A DNA stretch of 64,000 nt, taken from the NCBI RefSeq assembly GCF_037392515.1, contig NC_090280.1, forward strand, positions 62,626,004 through 62,690,003, read 5' to 3'. Positions 24,603 through 33,014 of the stretch are shown here, piece after piece. The position numbers were made by a program, and so were the translations under genes. Each line of letters opens with the position of its first letter. The first letter of the stretch is position 1. Origin of the DNA: Haliotis asinina (Eukaryota > Mollusca > Gastropoda > Lepetellida > Haliotidae). The notes beneath the pieces were generated by a model that saw only the letters and a list, made by a program, of their open reading frames with translations, was not told the DNA's origin and made no database searches.

Positions 24603-24957
24603 CGACGAGCAAACCTGTCGTTTCAAACGAACTGCATACAGAGCCAGCCAATTGTCTTGTGTCCAAATGAAGGCTGTGTTTTCATTTGAAATTGCTTTGC
24701 AGACCACTGAACGTATATTCTTGTGTTGACCAGTCATTCGTCAGACAGGACAAGTCAAAAGTGACAGGGAAGTTTCAACTACATTTCCATGAACGTCTAG
24801 AATCTCCACTGAAAAGGGGCTCATGAATATATTCTCATGTAAAATAGTTTGCATATGCTCCGGCAGGTGGATGACTTTTGACAAGTGGTCAGAGATGAAT
24901 AAATTCCTAGACTGACTACCCAAAAAATATGGTCAGCCGCCAGAGTCCTGCACTCTG

Positions 24958-25030
24958 TGCCGGAACCCGGGATTGAACCGGGGGCCTTTAGATCTTCAGT
25001 CTAACGCTCTCCCAACTGAGCGATTCCGGC
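24958..25030 (-). tRNA. tRNA-Phe(GAA) L59, A9C
   Basis: A9C variant; counterpart of L53 six units earlier. Confidence 0.94.
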
Positions 25031-25385
25031 CGACGAGCAAACCTGTCGTTTCAAACGAACTGTATATAGAGCCAGCCAATTGTCTTGTGTCCAAATGAAG
25101 GCTGTGTTTTCATTTGAAATTGCTTTGCAGACCACTGAACGTATATTCTTGTGTTGACCAGTCATTCGTCAGACAGGACAAGTCAAAAGTGACAGGGAAG
25201 TTTCAACTACATTTCCATGAACGTCTAGAATCTCCACTGAAAAGGGGCTCATGAATATATTCTCATGTAAAATAGTTTGCATATGCTCCGGCAGGTGGAT
25301 GACTTTTGACAAGTGGTCAGAGATGAATAAATTCCTAGACTGACTACCCAAAAAATATGGTCAGCCGCCAGAGTCCTGCACTCTG

Positions 25386-25458
25386 TGCCGGAACCCAGGA
25401 TTGAACCGGGGGCCTTTAGATCTTCAGTCTAACGCTCTCCCAACTGAGCTATTCCGGC
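25386..25458 (-). tRNA. tRNA-Phe(GAA) L60, C62T
   Basis: C62T variant. Confidence 0.94.
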
Positions 25459-25813
25459 CGACGAGCAAACCTGTCGTTTCAAACGAACTGTATATAGAGC
25501 CAGCCAATTGTCTTGTGTCCAAATGAAGGCTGTGTTTTCATTTGAAATTGCTTTGCAGACCACTGAACGTATATTCTTGTGTTGACCAGTCATTCGTCAG
25601 ACAGGACAAGTCAAAAGTGACAGGGAAGTTTCAACTACATTTCCATGAACGTCTAGAATCTCCACTGAAAAGGGGCTCATGAATATATTCTCATGTAAAA
25701 TAGTTTGCATATGCTCCGGCAGGTGGATGACTTTTGACAAGTGGTCAGAGATGAATAAATTCCTAGACTGACTACCCAAAAAATATGGTCAGCCGCCAGA
25801 GTCCTGCACTCTG

Positions 25814-25886
25814 TGCCGGAACCCGGGATTGAACCGGGGGCCTTTAGATCTTCAGTCTAACGCTCTCCCAACTGAGCTATTCCGGC
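25814..25886 (-). tRNA. tRNA-Phe(GAA) L61
   Basis: Consensus copy. Its 5' end lies 132 bp from the left end of the Polinton, so the element sits just beyond its upstream promoter region. Confidence 0.96.
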
Positions 25887-26018
25887 CGACGAGCAAACCT
25901 GTCGTTTCAAACGAACTGCATATAGAGCCAGCCAATTGTCTTGTGTCCAAATGAAGGCTGTGTTTTCATTTGAAATTGCTTTGCAGACCACTGAACGTAT
26001 ATTCTTGTGCTGACCAGT

Positions 26019-26342
26019 AGTAGTATAGGGAATGATAGTCCGAAAACACTTTTCAAAAACCCCTCTAAAAAGCCTCATTTACTAAATGAGGCTTTGGTGG
26101 GACCCTTAGCTCTTGCTACTATTGCCCCTACTACAAAACCACGCCATCACGTTTACCGTGACTTGGCAGGCGGTAACACTGTGCCGTACGGTACGATCAA
26201 TAATTCTTCTCTTACAAACCCCCTACCCGGCCCATCCCTCAAGTAGTATAAGTTAGGTTCGTCGGCTTTCATATCCACTTTATCTATGTTGTAAGTTTTG
26301 ATCGACCATATAGGATCGGTGGCTCGCTTACGGCTATCGCCC
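26019..26342. repeat. Polinton left terminal inverted repeat
   Basis: 324 bp, inverted copy of the right arm. It contains a perfect 13-bp-arm hairpin (26069-26095) and the last part of the integrase gene, so the arm is partly coding. It is 21 bp longer than the right arm. Confidence 0.93.
26069..26095. other. Perfect hairpin in left terminal repeat
   Basis: AAAGCCTCATTTA and its exact inverse around a single C, about 50 bp from the element end. The mirror copy is at 40517-40543 in the right arm. It could form a cruciform or RNA hairpin; role unknown. Confidence 0.85.
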
Positions 26343-27121
26343 TCATGTTCCCCCGGCTGGTATAGATACCTAACTAAGGCCCTATCTGGTATCTGTTTCT
26401 CCTTTCCACGCAATGGAGCAGACGACTCTGCTAACACTGATTTTAGTTTGATAGCGTCTGCCGGTTTCTTACCAGTGAGCCGGGTTACTTCATGGTTGAT
26501 TGCCGACACCACCTCGGGTAACCTCGCTACCCATTCAGTCGATCGTTTTCCAGTGGTTGTCATTTCCCTAGCATATTGATGGCCGAACAAGCGCTCAGCC
26601 AAAGTCCTATTAAATCTCTCAACTATAGCTTGGCTGCGATGGGCTCCGGCCGTGCCACGTCTGACCTTTGTATCGTGTTTGGCTAGCAGTTGTGAAACGG
26701 CACCCATGAACTCCCGTCCTGGATCAACTTGCAGCTCTGTTGGCCAAGTCAGCGGGCTGTGTTTGTATATGCGTTCTAATCCTTTGGCTACTTTGGCCGA
26801 ATCTTTCGTGGTCAAGGGTTCGGCTTCCTTGTAACGACTGGCTACGTCCACTACGGTTAAGGCATACTTGTACCTCTTATCATGAGGTAGGAACAGTAGG
26901 TCTGCCTGGTGAATGCTATTAGGTATGTTAATTCCGAAACTCCTTCTAGGTACGTAGCGTGGCGCCGGCAAATAGATCTGCCACAGGGCTTGTTTTTCAA
27001 GCCACGCTTTGGCTTTCTCTGGTGATACTCGTGCCATTTTAGCTAGCTTATCTACTGCGCTAGCTCCTTTCCAATATCCACGCGGGCTGTAATAAATAGC
27101 CTCAAATTTTTTCATGTCCAT
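26153..27121 (-). CDS. INT: Polinton integrase (retroviral-type, DDE)
   Basis: 322 aa. Family role: cuts and joins the element ends into host DNA. The catalytic triad is visible as D74 (HQADLLFL), D133 (LQVDPGREF) and E168 (QAIVERFNR), with 34 residues between D133 and E168, in an RNase H-fold core around residues 70-220. Residues 1-60 form an N-terminal domain. Residues 245-322 resemble the small C-terminal domain typical of Polinton integrases. The ATG overlaps the end of the polymerase gene by 20 nt, so both probably come from one leftward transcript. The last part of the gene lies inside the left inverted repeat, so terminal repeat and protein tail are constrained together. A second ATG at codon 3 could also serve. 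Confidence 0.93.
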   Translation of the reverse strand: MDMKKFEAIYYSPRGYWKGASAVDKLAKMARVSPEKAKAWLEKQALWQIYLPAPRYVPRRSFGINIPNSIHQADLLFLPHDKRYKYALTVVDVASRYKEAEPLTTKDSAKVAKGLERIYKHSPLTWPTELQVDPGREFMGAVSQLLAKHDTKVRRGTAGAHRSQAIVERFNRTLAERLFGHQYAREMTTTGKRSTEWVARLPEVVSAINHEVTRLTGKKPADAIKLKSVLAESSAPLRGKEKQIPDRALVRYLYQPGEHEGDSRKRATDPIWSIKTYNIDKVDMKADEPNLYYLRDGPGRGFVREELLIVPYGTVLPPAKSR

Positions 27122-30100
27122 ACGCGTATGTGTTTATACCATCAATAGCTATCCAACGTTTCGTGTCCATAGGCGATAGGGACGTCTTGTTTATAGTCAG
27201 TCCGTATATCTTATGTCCATCACTTCTAAGCGTGTTCATCTTATGCCTAAAGGTACGGGTCTTGAACAGGGCCTCCTTGAATCTGGCGTGTTTGATGTGT
27301 TGTTTCACCACATACTTCTTAACCCCTTTAGCTTTTCGGATCTCACTATTGTCGGCTTTCAATATGGAGTACATCTTAGGCCTCAAACCTATGTACTCAG
27401 CTATTGGCGTGCCAGCACACTCGTCCTTCATCTTACCTAGGACCTTTTTATTTACCGTGCTGTGCATGGTATGGGTCTTAGGATAGTCGCTGGTGTCGTA
27501 TAAATCGATGTGTTTTTTCATATCCTCGTACACGTCCTCGGTTCGAATCTCCATCAGCAGGGAATCCGTGTCAGTGTACAGCACTTCGCACCTGTCGCCG
27601 TACTGTTTCTTGAGCTCGTTGTAGTAAAAGTCGTACATCAGGTGTTTGGATAAATCGAGGATACTCATCCCAACGTAAACAGGTCGGTTGAATTTTATGT
27701 GGCTTTTCTTCATGTGTATGGCAACTAGGTCGTCTGTGAATATTTTATTACGGTTGAATGCCGGACTGGCTATCAATTTCCTGAGCTTGTCTTCCTCACT
27801 AGATCTAACCAGTTTCACGGTTACGCGTTTCCTCAGGTTCTCCATAGTCTTACCAAACACCGAGTTGTTCATGAGCTTGTAGAGATTTTTCTCGAAATCA
27901 CTGGTGGCTTTTTTTCGTAGGTCTGTGTTCATTCTGATGTAGGGCTCCATCCATGGGCTCTGGTTGAACATGAGCACCCTGTGTATTTTGGTCAGCCTCA
28001 TACCCAACGACAGGTACAGCTGTAGGTTGCGATAGTGAACTATGTACTTGGTCTTATTCATTAAGTTAGGCACGAGTTTCTCAACGTCCGCCACACGACC
28101 ACCTGACAAGTTATGTTGGTACTCAGACATCCAGTCTGTGTTAACCTTCATACGTTCGGGTGCAAGGGGATAGCTGTTGTGCGATGTGTGTAATGCCTTG
28201 GGATACTCTAAGTCAACTTCGAGGATATACCCTTTGTTCGAATCTGGTGCAATGCTCATAACATCAACGTTTGGTACCCATTCGAATCCCCCTGTAGGTA
28301 GATACTGGCTCATGGCCCAGCCGTACAGGTTGTTTGCGTCGAGGTATAGAATGTGATTGGTTGGTTTGTTAGGATCGTAACCTTTCACGTATTGATTATT
28401 TGCTTTAGCGTATCGTTTGGATGCCATGGAAATCCCACCTCGCAAGCCCTTCTCAATGAATAGGTGCATGTCGTAATCTGTGAGCAATTCCAAATTAACT
28501 CCGGTCTTTCTAAGCAAGGCGTCCCACGACAGACCTGGGCTGGTGTAATACCATGCGGGGTCGAGTTTATACTGCTTTAAACAGGTCCGCCTGAACGTTT
28601 CAAACACGTCGGCTAACAGCAGTACATCTGTCCTCAAGTACAGGTCGTGATAATCGCCCAGGTTCTTACAACCCAGTTTATTCCATACGTTAATCGCGTG
28701 CGAGTAATCGTCTCGTGAGACTGACGCCTCATTCAGCTTGCTATAAAAGCAGTCGATAGGAGGTAGTCTGGTCTCGGTGAACTTAGCCCAACTATCCATG
28801 TACTCATATGGGTATACGCCCTTCCTCATGAGCAGGTGTCTAGTCTCGGCGTCTGTGTATCGATCTGTGATAGGGAAGGTATTGTTGGCCTTGACCAGAC
28901 TGTCGAGTGACGACAGGAGGAATTGAAACGAGTCAATGAACCTAAGTCCGTTTAAGCTGAAGGAGATGTATCTCTCCATGTTGTTTGGGATGCATGATAT
29001 ATTACCATCGATTTTCGCGATGGCCTGCATGATCAAGTGAGAGTCGTATCCTCTCAAGTTGTGAAAGACAACGGGGATGTTTATTGTCTTAGGATTGATT
29101 TTAAGCTTGAGGTTGCACGCGTTGTGAGCGGCGCCTCTATACTTACCAGTTATGTGGCAGTGATCTCTCACCGAATCACCGTTAAGTGGTGAGTCGCACA
29201 CGTGACAGTTAGTGCTACTGGCGTGAGCTAGCTTGTCGGCTCTGGTCATACGCATTGGAGCGATTTTATACAATGCATTCCTAATAATTTTTTCTTCCTC
29301 CTGCAAGCACTTTAGAAACCTTTCAGCCGCGTCAGGACCCCTATACACTACCGGAGCTTTCGTTTCCCCGTCACAACGGACGACAATGTATCCAAACGAA
29401 CAGGCTTTATGCTCTTGTGTTTTGTGTGTGAAACTCCCACTAGTGGATGATTCCCCTACAATTAAGGCTTCGAAGTCGGCGTATATAATATAAGGCACAG
29501 ACATTTGGTTCTTGTGGTTACTGAATTTTAGGATATTTTCACCTTCCTTAGGCATGTCGACTCGTATGGCCGTCTGCCCAACACCTTGGCAATCCTCCAG
29601 GTGGGATTCTAATAAATCAGCCCGACTGAAACAGTGTAGGCATCGTACACAAAAGTGTTTTTCCCCAACGTGTTTCGACTGGTCGTGCAACAACCGGCTG
29701 AGATGTTTTATCCACGTGTAGTGATACGTTTCACCTTTTTGAATCATGAATAAATTAATAACTTGACAATCCTTCACCGGGCTGACCCTGTGTATTATTG
29801 TTGTATTACCTTCGTGTCCAAAGACATTTATAGCCAGATTATTCTGTTTTTCTACTTTAGTGATCTGGGATATTGGGGTGGGTTCATCTATACCATCCCA
29901 GTTGAGCCCATCGTCCTGTGGATAATTAGAAGGCCTGTTCGGATTAGTGGCAGCTGGAAATAAGGCTGACCTGATAGATAACCTCAAGCAATCGTTTCCT
30001 CTATTCTTAACGTTTACTATGGCTTGTTTGTTCTTATAGTAGGGAGGCAAGGCTAGGTATGACCCACCTCTGAACGGCACGTATTTAGCTATGTCTAGAT

Positions 30101-30791
30101 AGACGTTATCGATTTTATCTACAGCCCACCCGGACCCCATGTGTGTGTAGCGTTCTAGGTATTCTCGTATCTGCTGAAAACTATTATCGATTGATGTGTC
30201 AATGGTCTCTGCATGTGTGACGACCTCTTGTTTGCCTCGGAAGTAAGGTTGAACATACTCAGTGGTACTCCCAACCTGCTTATCGAGTGACATTTTCACT
30301 GTGATCTGAAACTTGATACTTCCTAGATTATTTAGTTCCTGGTTGACCTTATCAGCTATCAGAGGCTTAATATCTGTAATGTCTATGTTTCTATCAATGT
30401 GCATGCGCCAACCTCTCAAATAATTGCCCACGGCGTGCTCAGTGCGCACAAACTGTAGGTCAATAGCTCTATTCTGTCGTAATAATTCTACAAGCTGTGG
30501 TTTTCTCATACGAGAATACCCACCTAAACCCAAATCGTGTGCCTCGGCTTTCAGTTGTTTTACAGTGGGAGGTTTTGCTACAGGGGTATGTGATAACAAT
30601 GTGGTTAACCCGGCTTTCCCCAGTTTTGAATAACCCGTGTATCCAAGTTGTTTCGCTTGAGCTTTTAACTGTTTTACCGTAGGAGGGATTTCTAAACCTA
30701 GTAATCTCAACAATGCTGGCTTCCGCATTCTAGAATACCCGATAACACCTCTCTGCTTTGCGGCCCGCTTGAGCTCGCGCACAGTAGCCAT
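27102..30791 (-). CDS. POLB: Polinton protein-primed DNA polymerase B
   Basis: 1229 aa from the first ATG; an upstream in-frame TTG was rejected as start. Role: replicates the element, by family analogy primed by a terminal protein. Order: three SAP-like helix repeats (about 3-30, 37-66, 75-107, each ending GYS...K..L..LL), a conserved Polinton N-terminal region (about 155-285), a Cys/His finger (CVRCLHCF...H...C, about 381-401), exonuclease motif I (DFE, about 439), a second Cys/His cluster (CHVC...HCH...C, about 529-559), exo II (NLRGYD, about 578), exo III (YLRTD, about 718), then polymerase motifs A (DANNLYG, about 818), B (KLMNNSVFG, about 972) and C (YTDTDS, about 1072) and a KxY motif (KMY, about 1139). 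All core motifs are present. The start overlaps the 136-aa gene upstream by 62 nt. Confidence 0.95.
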   Translation of the reverse strand: MATVRELKRAAKQRGVIGYSRMRKPALLRLLGLEIPPTVKQLKAQAKQLGYTGYSKLGKAGLTTLLSHTPVAKPPTVKQLKAEAHDLGLGGYSRMRKPQLVELLRQNRAIDLQFVRTEHAVGNYLRGWRMHIDRNIDITDIKPLIADKVNQELNNLGSIKFQITVKMSLDKQVGSTTEYVQPYFRGKQEVVTHAETIDTSIDNSFQQIREYLERYTHMGSGWAVDKIDNVYLDIAKYVPFRGGSYLALPPYYKNKQAIVNVKNRGNDCLRLSIRSALFPAATNPNRPSNYPQDDGLNWDGIDEPTPISQITKVEKQNNLAINVFGHEGNTTIIHRVSPVKDCQVINLFMIQKGETYHYTWIKHLSRLLHDQSKHVGEKHFCVRCLHCFSRADLLESHLEDCQGVGQTAIRVDMPKEGENILKFSNHKNQMSVPYIIYADFEALIVGESSTSGSFTHKTQEHKACSFGYIVVRCDGETKAPVVYRGPDAAERFLKCLQEEEKIIRNALYKIAPMRMTRADKLAHASSTNCHVCDSPLNGDSVRDHCHITGKYRGAAHNACNLKLKINPKTINIPVVFHNLRGYDSHLIMQAIAKIDGNISCIPNNMERYISFSLNGLRFIDSFQFLLSSLDSLVKANNTFPITDRYTDAETRHLLMRKGVYPYEYMDSWAKFTETRLPPIDCFYSKLNEASVSRDDYSHAINVWNKLGCKNLGDYHDLYLRTDVLLLADVFETFRRTCLKQYKLDPAWYYTSPGLSWDALLRKTGVNLELLTDYDMHLFIEKGLRGGISMASKRYAKANNQYVKGYDPNKPTNHILYLDANNLYGWAMSQYLPTGGFEWVPNVDVMSIAPDSNKGYILEVDLEYPKALHTSHNSYPLAPERMKVNTDWMSEYQHNLSGGRVADVEKLVPNLMNKTKYIVHYRNLQLYLSLGMRLTKIHRVLMFNQSPWMEPYIRMNTDLRKKATSDFEKNLYKLMNNSVFGKTMENLRKRVTVKLVRSSEEDKLRKLIASPAFNRNKIFTDDLVAIHMKKSHIKFNRPVYVGMSILDLSKHLMYDFYYNELKKQYGDRCEVLYTDTDSLLMEIRTEDVYEDMKKHIDLYDTSDYPKTHTMHSTVNKKVLGKMKDECAGTPIAEYIGLRPKMYSILKADNSEIRKAKGVKKYVVKQHIKHARFKEALFKTRTFRHKMNTLRSDGHKIYGLTINKTSLSPMDTKRWIAIDGINTYAYGHEKI

Positions 30792-31140
30792 AGTGTTTAC
30801 ACCTAAGAGAATCAATGTCTAATTGGTCGGCAGTAACTCTTAAAAAATATTTTCTGGTGGCTGGGTACAATTCTAGACATTCTGTCAAATCGTCCCACGT
30901 ACCTGGTAAAATATATAGTGTGGCTGTTTCAATCCAGTACTCACCTTGGTTATAGTATTCCTTGTATTCACTTATACTCGAAAAACGTTCTATATGGTAT
31001 TGAGACGCGATATCCCGCTCCCATTCGAAGGGGTGAGTATACTTAACACCCTCTTTAATCCATACCACGTCCACTATTATCTTAAATCTGAAGCTGCCCC
31101 ATAAGGCCAGTTCATATTTGAATATGTTTTCCACAGACAT
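30730..31140 (-). CDS. 136-aa protein resembling a Polinton polymerase N-terminal segment
   Basis: No known function. By eye, residues 14-80 resemble residues 155-235 of the adjacent polymerase: GSFRFKIIV against GSIKFQITV, then a Tyr/Pro/Phe stretch, then SEYKEYY..GEYW against REYLERY..GSGW, ending in alternating hydrophobics. It may be a stand-alone relative of that N-terminal domain, or a product of local duplication. ATG start; the 3' end overlaps the polymerase start by 62 nt in another frame, so co-transcription is likely. The C-terminal third is basic and Cys-bearing. The similarity is an eye alignment, not a search. Confidence 0.65.
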   Translation of the reverse strand: MSVENIFKYELALWGSFRFKIIVDVVWIKEGVKYTHPFEWERDIASQYHIERFSSISEYKEYYNQGEYWIETATLYILPGTWDDLTECLELYPATRKYFLRVTADQLDIDSLRCKHYGYCARAQAGRKAERCYRVF

Positions 31141-31165
31141 AGCTATACGTAGGTGTGTATAATCT

Positions 31166-31429
31166 CTAATTGGAGTCTATCTTGAGCAGTCGCCTACGTT
31201 CTTTTATGTAGCCTTTTTTATTCTCGTATATGAGTTGATGTCTGACTACGTTCGCTCCGTGAGCTTTACATAAACAGTAGTGTCCTTTAACCCCGATACC
31301 ACACACAGAACACGTGTAGTTAGGACTTCCCATATGGAAACAACAGAACCCCTGATTCCTGCATTTCCTACCACAGGCCTCGGTCTTCCCCATAAGTATG
31401 TATTCGCATCGGTATGGAGCGGGTCTCAT
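31166..31429 (-). CDS. Small Cys-rich putative zinc-binding protein
   Basis: 87 aa with nine Cys and four His: C8, C19, C23, C29, C30, H32, C40, C43, H50, C52, C54, H57 and H64. The C40-x2-C43 ... C52-x-C54-x2-H57 group looks like a small zinc-binding fold. The C-terminus is basic (KERRR). Small Cys-rich proteins are common in Polintons; role unknown, perhaps nucleic-acid binding. The ATG is preceded by a TATATAA-like string about 15 nt upstream. Confidence 0.65.
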   Translation of the reverse strand: MRPAPYRCEYILMGKTEACGRKCRNQGFCCFHMGSPNYTCSVCGIGVKGHYCLCKAHGANVVRHQLIYENKKGYIKERRRLLKIDSN

Positions 31430-31448
31430 GTTTACTTATATAGGTATT

Positions 31449-31874
31449 TTAGTTTAATTGCTTAGCAACCAACGCAGTAGCTGCTATACCCAACACTATG
31501 AAGCCCAGTTCACGATTCATTTGTCCCTTGGATGGTGTGTAGTACTGAGCGAGTGTGGGTTTATTGAGCGCTTCCAATCGTTTACCAGTTAGTAGGTAGT
31601 ATTCTTTCATTGCTTCATCGACATCTTTGAATGTTTGAACGGCATGGTTTTCACGCTGGAGTTGTTCGTTAATGAAATCGAGCCTCTGGAGGCGTTTTTT
31701 AGCGTACTCGGCCTGTGCTCTTTGTAATTTCTCAGTAGCGAGATCGTGTCGCTTCCTTTCTTCCTGTATTTCAGCCGCGTGATCATCTCGTAGTTTCGAG
31801 AAGAGGAAATTACTCCCGGAAAATGCCAGGCCATTCACTAACGCCCCACCAACCATCATAGCTATCGTGGCCAT
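31449..31874 (-). CDS. Coiled-coil protein with hydrophobic ends (conserved Polinton protein)
   Basis: 141 aa. Residues 1-27 are hydrophobic and small-residue rich (ATIAMMVGGALVNGLAF), residues 28-90 form a charged helical or coiled-coil segment rich in E, K, R and Q, and residues 120-137 are a hydrophobic segment near the C-terminus (GFIVLGIAATALVA). Architecture suggests a membrane- or virion-associated helical protein. I recognise it as a recurrent Polinton protein type without an assigned function. It is packed tightly between its neighbours, with only seven bases to the stop of the next gene upstream. Confidence 0.7.
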   Translation of the reverse strand: MATIAMMVGGALVNGLAFSGSNFLFSKLRDDHAAEIQEERKRHDLATEKLQRAQAEYAKKRLQRLDFINEQLQRENHAVQTFKDVDEAMKEYYLLTGKRLEALNKPTLAQYYTPSKGQMNRELGFIVLGIAATALVAKQLN

Positions 31875-31881
31875 CCTATAT

Positions 31882-32109
31882 TTATTTCATTATATTATCA
31901 GGTATTATTCCTTGTTTTACTAGGATGTCTTTTGTGGCCATCGCCATACCAAGGTTCATTATGAGCATACCCATATCCTGCAGGTTGAAATCTAGCTTGA
32001 TAGTTGGTTGTTTAAGCACCATTTTAGTCAACCGAGCGTACCCTACTGCTAGACTGGCTACCACTGTGGCGTGGTATGCGTCGTTGACGAACGTTTTCCC
32101 CTCAGACAT
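31882..32109 (-). CDS. 75-aa hydrophobic conserved Polinton protein
   Basis: 75 aa. N-terminal VNDAYHATVVASLAVGYARL and a second hydrophobic stretch, DMGMLIMNLGMAMATKDIL, suggest two amphipathic or membrane helices. The type recurs beside the coiled-coil protein in Polintons; function unknown. It could be a small virion membrane-active peptide by analogy with adenovirus minor proteins, but nothing in the sequence proves this. An A/T-only stretch precedes the ATG. Confidence 0.65.
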   Translation of the reverse strand: MSEGKTFVNDAYHATVVASLAVGYARLTKMVLKQPTIKLDFNLQDMGMLIMNLGMAMATKDILVKQGIIPDNIMK

Positions 32110-32135
32110 TATGTATATGATATAAAATATTAAAA

Positions 32136-32447
32136 TTATAACATGATATGCGGGTCTACCATGGGGGATACCCCCATACCCCCACTGTTGGGGGTTACCT
32201 CACTGTTGGGTTGTGGCTCACTGTGGGAGGTGTATAACCATGTTATAACCACGGCAGCAGTTACACCTACAGCCAACAACAGTCGGGTTGGATTGGTCAC
32301 TTTATGTTGGTTACACCACCGTTTTTTACCGGCAGCTACTCTCTTAGGATTCTTCTGTCTGGTTACTGTGGGGGGTACCACCACTGGGGTCTCCACCGTC
32401 ACTGGTTCCTGTGAATCCACTGGGGTCTCCTCCTGTACAGCATCCAT
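32136..32447 (-). CDS. 103-aa small membrane protein with basic patch
   Basis: 103 aa. Acidic, Pro/Val-rich N-terminus (1-30), basic patch PKRVAAGKKRW (about 34-44), one transmembrane segment (LLLAVGVTAAVVITWLY, about 56-72) and a low-complexity Gly/Pro tail encoded by a GGGGG...CCCCC motif. The basic patch next to a membrane helix recalls small DNA- or core-associated virion proteins, but this is inference. Its 5' end overlaps the 184-aa gene by 104 nt in another frame. Confidence 0.6.
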   Translation of the reverse strand: MDAVQEETPVDSQEPVTVETPVVVPPTVTRQKNPKRVAAGKKRWCNQHKVTNPTRLLLAVGVTAAVVITWLYTSHSEPQPNSEVTPNSGGMGVSPMVDPHIML

Positions 32448-32898
32448 CTATACTATTATTATTATTCTTTCTCTCAAATTGGCAATGTTTTGCCGTGATA
32501 ATCGCCGCCGTCACTGGAGCCAACAACATACCATATTTGTGGTACAGCCCGCAGCTGATAGAGCTCACGGCGTGTTCGATAAAAGGGTCTTTCTCGAGGT
32601 CCTCCCACAGGTAAAGTCGGCGCTCTGGTGGAATGGGAAGGAATTGTGATACAATACCGGTGTATATCTGGGTCATAGCCGATCCTATTGTCTTTGTCAT
32701 TTCTGCTCCGAGCCGGGACTCGTATCTAGCGTACAGCTTATCGATTTCTTCGGCTGACATTTTGTGAATTTTATCCGGGGTGTAGTCTCCAAAGTAATGT
32801 TTGGCTTTGCCGCCAACAGCCAACGCCACCAGTTTCTCTCGCTTGTCATCAGTGGGACCTGCGGGCGACAATTGTTCGAGCAATTCCTCACACTCCAT
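32344..32898 (-). CDS. 184-aa conserved Polinton protein
   Basis: Starts at MECEELLEQLSPAGP, an ATG with an A/T box (TTATATTATAAG) directly before it. An ATG at 33096 would extend it to 250 aa with a KLKLSKA repeat and a membrane helix. That extension is largely encoded by a 21-bp DNA repeat, so I prefer the shorter form. The body is helical, with KMSAEEIDKLYARYE, a GSAMTQIYTG stretch, FLPIPPE and LYHKYGMLLAPVTAAI. The tail has Asn and Gly/Asp/Pro low complexity. No assigned function; it sits between the packaging ATPase and small membrane proteins, so a virion or assembly role is likely. Confidence 0.65.
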   Translation of the reverse strand: MECEELLEQLSPAGPTDDKREKLVALAVGGKAKHYFGDYTPDKIHKMSAEEIDKLYARYESRLGAEMTKTIGSAMTQIYTGIVSQFLPIPPERRLYLWEDLEKDPFIEHAVSSISCGLYHKYGMLLAPVTAAIITAKHCQFERKNNNNSIDGCCTGGDPSGFTGTSDGGDPSGGTPHSNQTEES

Positions 32899-33014
32899 CT
32901 TATAATATAACAAGTAAGATTTAGTTTTAACTATATAATACCCGATACAGACAAAACACAGAGAAATGAAGGTTAAGTTGCACACGACAAACACTTCGAA
33001 TATCATAGCTATAT

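Larger units (their letters stand above)
1..26018 (-). repeat. tRNA-Phe tandem array, left block (428-bp units)
   Basis: About 61 units of exactly 428 bp, head to tail, with no length change across the block. Read on the minus strand, each unit has an octamer-like GTTTGCAT (plus-strand reading) about 245-252 bp upstream of the tRNA, a TATA-like element 33-38 bp upstream, a 13-bp near-palindrome 16-28 bp upstream, the 73-nt tRNA-Phe gene, a 17-nt hairpin touching its 3' end and a T6 run 31-36 nt downstream. The 355-bp spacers hold no other RNA gene or protein gene that I can recognise. The spacer also contains an 8-bp inverted repeat (CAAATGAA / TTCATTTG). Units differ by only a few substitutions, and several variants recur at fixed multiples of 428 bp, showing block duplications. 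The first unit is cut by the window edge; the last is cut by the Polinton. Confidence 0.97.

Noticed and set aside
25857-26078. Open frame crossing the left Polinton junction, and a similar one at 40366-40617 on the right
   Set aside because: Chimeras of array sequence and terminal repeat created by the insertion; no gene-like features.
30792-30815. Eight-codon N-terminal extension of the Polinton polymerase starting at TTG
   Set aside because: TTG is not a normal eukaryotic start and the first ATG directly precedes the first SAP-like repeat.
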